Origin: Achromobacter kerstersii
Lineage (GTDB): Bacteria; Pseudomonadota; Gammaproteobacteria; Burkholderiales; Burkholderiaceae_B
Direction of reading: 5' to 3'
Assembly: GCF_902859595.1 (NCBI RefSeq)
Contig: NZ_CADIJQ010000001.1
Location: forward strand, 1,736,001-1,800,000
Length of the DNA stretch: 64,000 nt
The notes below the pieces were generated by a model, which was not told the DNA's origin, searched no databases, and saw nothing but the letters and a program-made list of their open reading frames with translations. The position numbers and the translations under genes were made by a program. Of this stretch, positions 62,286-64,000 are shown piece after piece (within the stretch, counting starts at the first letter, position 1; each line of letters starts with the position of its first letter).

Positions 62286-63591
62286 TCTGGGTTTCCCTGT
62301 CTTGATCGTTGTCGTGCTCGTGTTCAGGTTGCGCTTGCTCGCCCGCCCGCGTCGGGCGGTCAAACTCGCCGCCCAAGGGCTGGAGGTTCTTCACGCGGCG
62401 GACCTCATCTACGCTCATCCAGCCCTGCGCACCTGGCCCACCCAGTGCCTTAGCGAAGTACTCCGCCTGAGCCTTGGAATCGCCGGCCATGAGCCCATCT
62501 GTGTTGTGCTCGGTGAAATACCGCGCGGTGCGGAATAGCTTTCGGTTCAACTCGCCCTTGATCCGCTTCAAGTGAGGGGCCAATGTGTATTTCACAAAGC
62601 CGATACCCATCTGCTCAATACCGCTACCCCAGCTGCTGGACTTCGTCATTTCACCGATCATGTGCGGCGGGACACCAAAGGCGCGCGCCATGTCGATCAC
62701 CTGCCATTGCCGAGACTCCAGCAGCTGCTGGTCCACCGCCGACATAGTCAATTCTTTGATGTCCAACCCTTCGGTCAGAATCAGCGGTATACGGCGGTTC
62801 CCCTGGATACCTCCATACTTGGCAACCCAGGCGGCGCGGAAGTCTTCCTGCATGTCGAAAGACATGGCTGCTGGCGCCTTGATGGCGACTTCGGGCTTGC
62901 CCCCTTCGCTGAAGAACTTCCCGGCATGCTCGTCACCCTGGATGGCGATGCCAATGCCGTTGCGCGCGCCCCACTGAATTACGGACATCGAACTGATGCC
63001 GTTGAATCCGAATCCGGGAATGTGGATCACGTCATCCTGATCGACCGTGAAGAATCCCTTGTCGTCGTAGAAGGTGTATTGCAACCGCCGCAGCTCGCGC
63101 GGGCTTTCGCGCTCCTGCTCCCGGATCTCCACACGAGAGCGGGGCCAGGGAATAAGGTTCGTCATAGTGCCGGCACGATTGCGGACGATGTATGCAATAC
63201 CATCGCCCCGCAGCAGCATCTGCGTCACCAAGAATTCCCACGCCGCAGACGCCACCCAGGTGGGGCAAAACTGCTCGTTCAGCGTCCACCAATACGCGTG
63301 GTCCACTTGCTGACGTGCCCCGCCCACGCGCTCAAAGACGGGAAGCGGCAGTTGGGCGATCGATCCGGCGATCAGCGAGACACACGCATACACGGCCGAC
63401 ACCCGCATTGCGGTCTGGTCATTGACCACAGCGCCGGCCGCTGTCCGAGGATCACCAAAAATCTCAAACATGCGGATGTCGGACGATGAGACCGTCTCGC
63501 CGTCGGCGATATTGCCTATTGCTGGCTCTTGTCGGCTGTCTGGCTGTACTGCCTGGCCGTCCGAGCCGAAGAATCTGGAAAGTAGTCCCAT
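62251..63591 (-). CDS. Portal protein (HK97 type)
   Basis: 446 residues from ATG at 63591; GTG at 63594 also possible. HK97-portal marks: MRVSAVYACVSLIAGSIAQLPLPVF near 60, AWEFLVTQMLLRGDGIAYI, and DMARAFGVPPHMIG. The dodecameric ring through which DNA enters. The start overlaps the terminase stop by 1 nt. Confidence 0.92.
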   Translation of the reverse strand: MGLLSRFFGSDGQAVQPDSRQEPAIGNIADGETVSSSDIRMFEIFGDPRTAAGAVVNDQTAMRVSAVYACVSLIAGSIAQLPLPVFERVGGARQQVDHAYWWTLNEQFCPTWVASAAWEFLVTQMLLRGDGIAYIVRNRAGTMTNLIPWPRSRVEIREQERESPRELRRLQYTFYDDKGFFTVDQDDVIHIPGFGFNGISSMSVIQWGARNGIGIAIQGDEHAGKFFSEGGKPEVAIKAPAAMSFDMQEDFRAAWVAKYGGIQGNRRIPLILTEGLDIKELTMSAVDQQLLESRQWQVIDMARAFGVPPHMIGEMTKSSSWGSGIEQMGIGFVKYTLAPHLKRIKGELNRKLFRTARYFTEHNTDGLMAGDSKAQAEYFAKALGGPGAQGWMSVDEVRRVKNLQPLGGEFDRPTRAGEQAQPEHEHDNDQDRETQNENSETASDGA

Positions 63592-64000
63592 CACATCACC
63601 ACGAATCCTTGTTGAATTTTCTTGGGGCCGGCCAATGGGTTCAGCGCCATCAGTTGCGCGGCATCGAAAAGCGCCATCAGCGGGTCAATCTTTGCCGTGC
63701 CGCTGGCCTGCTTCGTGATGAGAATTGAATTCGCGCGCTGCTCGATGCGCGCATTGCTGACGGCCCACGCCATCATTGGCCGTCCGCCGTGAGAAAAGGC
63801 CCCCTCCGCGAGCTTGCGCTCCACGGTCTTGATGGTGCCTCCAAGGCGCCAACCTTGCGAAACACCGACAAGAACGTTGTCAGGGATGCCCGCATCTGCA
63901 AATGCTTCCGCAAACGTGATGCCACTAGGGTCAACCCCGACCCCTTCCTTTTCGGGGAATAGCCCGGCGTCATACACCCTCTTGACGATCTCGGCCAACT
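63591..64000 (-). CDS. Terminase large subunit, C-terminal part
   Basis: Cut by the right window edge. The last about 136 residues form the end of the nuclease domain: VGVDPSGITFAEAFADAG, then VGVSQGWRLGGTIKTVERKLAEG and the terminal KIDPLMALFDAAQLMALNP, where the Asp in KIDPLMALFDA is the usual last metal-binding block. The ATPase part lies outside. Precedes the portal gene, as in HK97-like phages. Confidence 0.85.
   Translation of the reverse strand, partial: LAEIVKRVYDAGLFPEKEGVGVDPSGITFAEAFADAGIPDNVLVGVSQGWRLGGTIKTVERKLAEGAFSHGGRPMMAWAVSNARIEQRANSILITKQASGTAKIDPLMALFDAAQLMALNPLAGPKKIQQGFVVM

Overview
The window looks like the chromosome of a high-GC betaproteobacterium, most likely family Alcaligenaceae (Achromobacter/Bordetella type). 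This is inferred from the housekeeping gene content and order (iscRSUA-hscBA, tig-clpP-clpX-lon), strong GC bias at third codon positions and many short hypothetical genes; no rRNA or intact tRNA is present to confirm it. The window falls into a chromosomal part (1 to about 43.4 kb) and the late-gene half of a lambda/HK97-like siphovirus prophage (about 43.64 kb to the right edge, where it is cut).

Chromosomal part, left to right. At 1-3.7 kb lies the Fe-S cluster assembly operon iscR-iscS-iscU-iscA-hscB-hscA (minus strand, hscA cut by the window edge) with IscR-type operators ahead of iscR. At 3.8-8.8 kb are a low-molecular-weight tyrosine phosphatase, uvrB, an aromatic/aspartate aminotransferase and lexA with a canonical SOS box. 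At 8.9-15.8 kb is the protein quality-control block tig-clpP-clpX and lon, with a sigma32-like promoter for lon, followed by a secreted M48 protease. At 16-20 kb are a UPF0114 membrane protein, two cold-shock proteins with long leaders, a DUF924 protein and small hypotheticals. At 20.2-23.2 kb a DSD1-type PLP enzyme is flanked by two RidA-family deaminases and a LysR regulator, a plausible unit for enamine-generating D-amino-acid breakdown and detoxification. At 23.3-34.9 kb are two MFS exporters around a TetR regulator, an unaccompanied pqiB, a GNAT acetyltransferase, kdsA, an MgtC-family protein, aquaporin Z and a VOC protein. At 35-41.8 kb a tightly overlapping glycerol-3-phosphate operon (MFS transporter, glpK, glpD, AGPS-like FAD oxidase, GlpP-like antiterminator) starts behind a good promoter and a perfect hairpin in its leader, suggesting GlpP-type transcription antitermination.

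Prophage part. The boundary is a 23-bp piece of a tRNA 3' end (43642-43664), next to the frameshifted C-terminal relic of what looks like an integrase that belongs outside this prophage. Inside come plus-strand accessory genes: a SRAP (YedK-like) protein, a small basic protein behind a LexA box, a protein with an R-x4-H motif, and a small acidic protein. The late operon then runs on the minus strand. In transcription order from the right edge it is terL (partial), portal, ClpP-like prohead protease, HK97 capsid, connector and head-tail joining proteins, tail tube, tail chaperones G and GT (with an A7 slippery site for -1 frameshifting), tape measure, minor tail proteins, an NlpC/P60-like protein, the TipJ/J-type host specificity protein, a tail protein with duplicated beta domains and an SGNH esterase domain, and the lysis cassette (holin candidate, endolysin, Rz/Rz1-like spanins). 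Several hairpin terminators punctuate this operon, so an antitermination factor encoded outside the window is likely. The integrase, repressor, replication genes and the intact tRNA target should lie beyond 64 kb.
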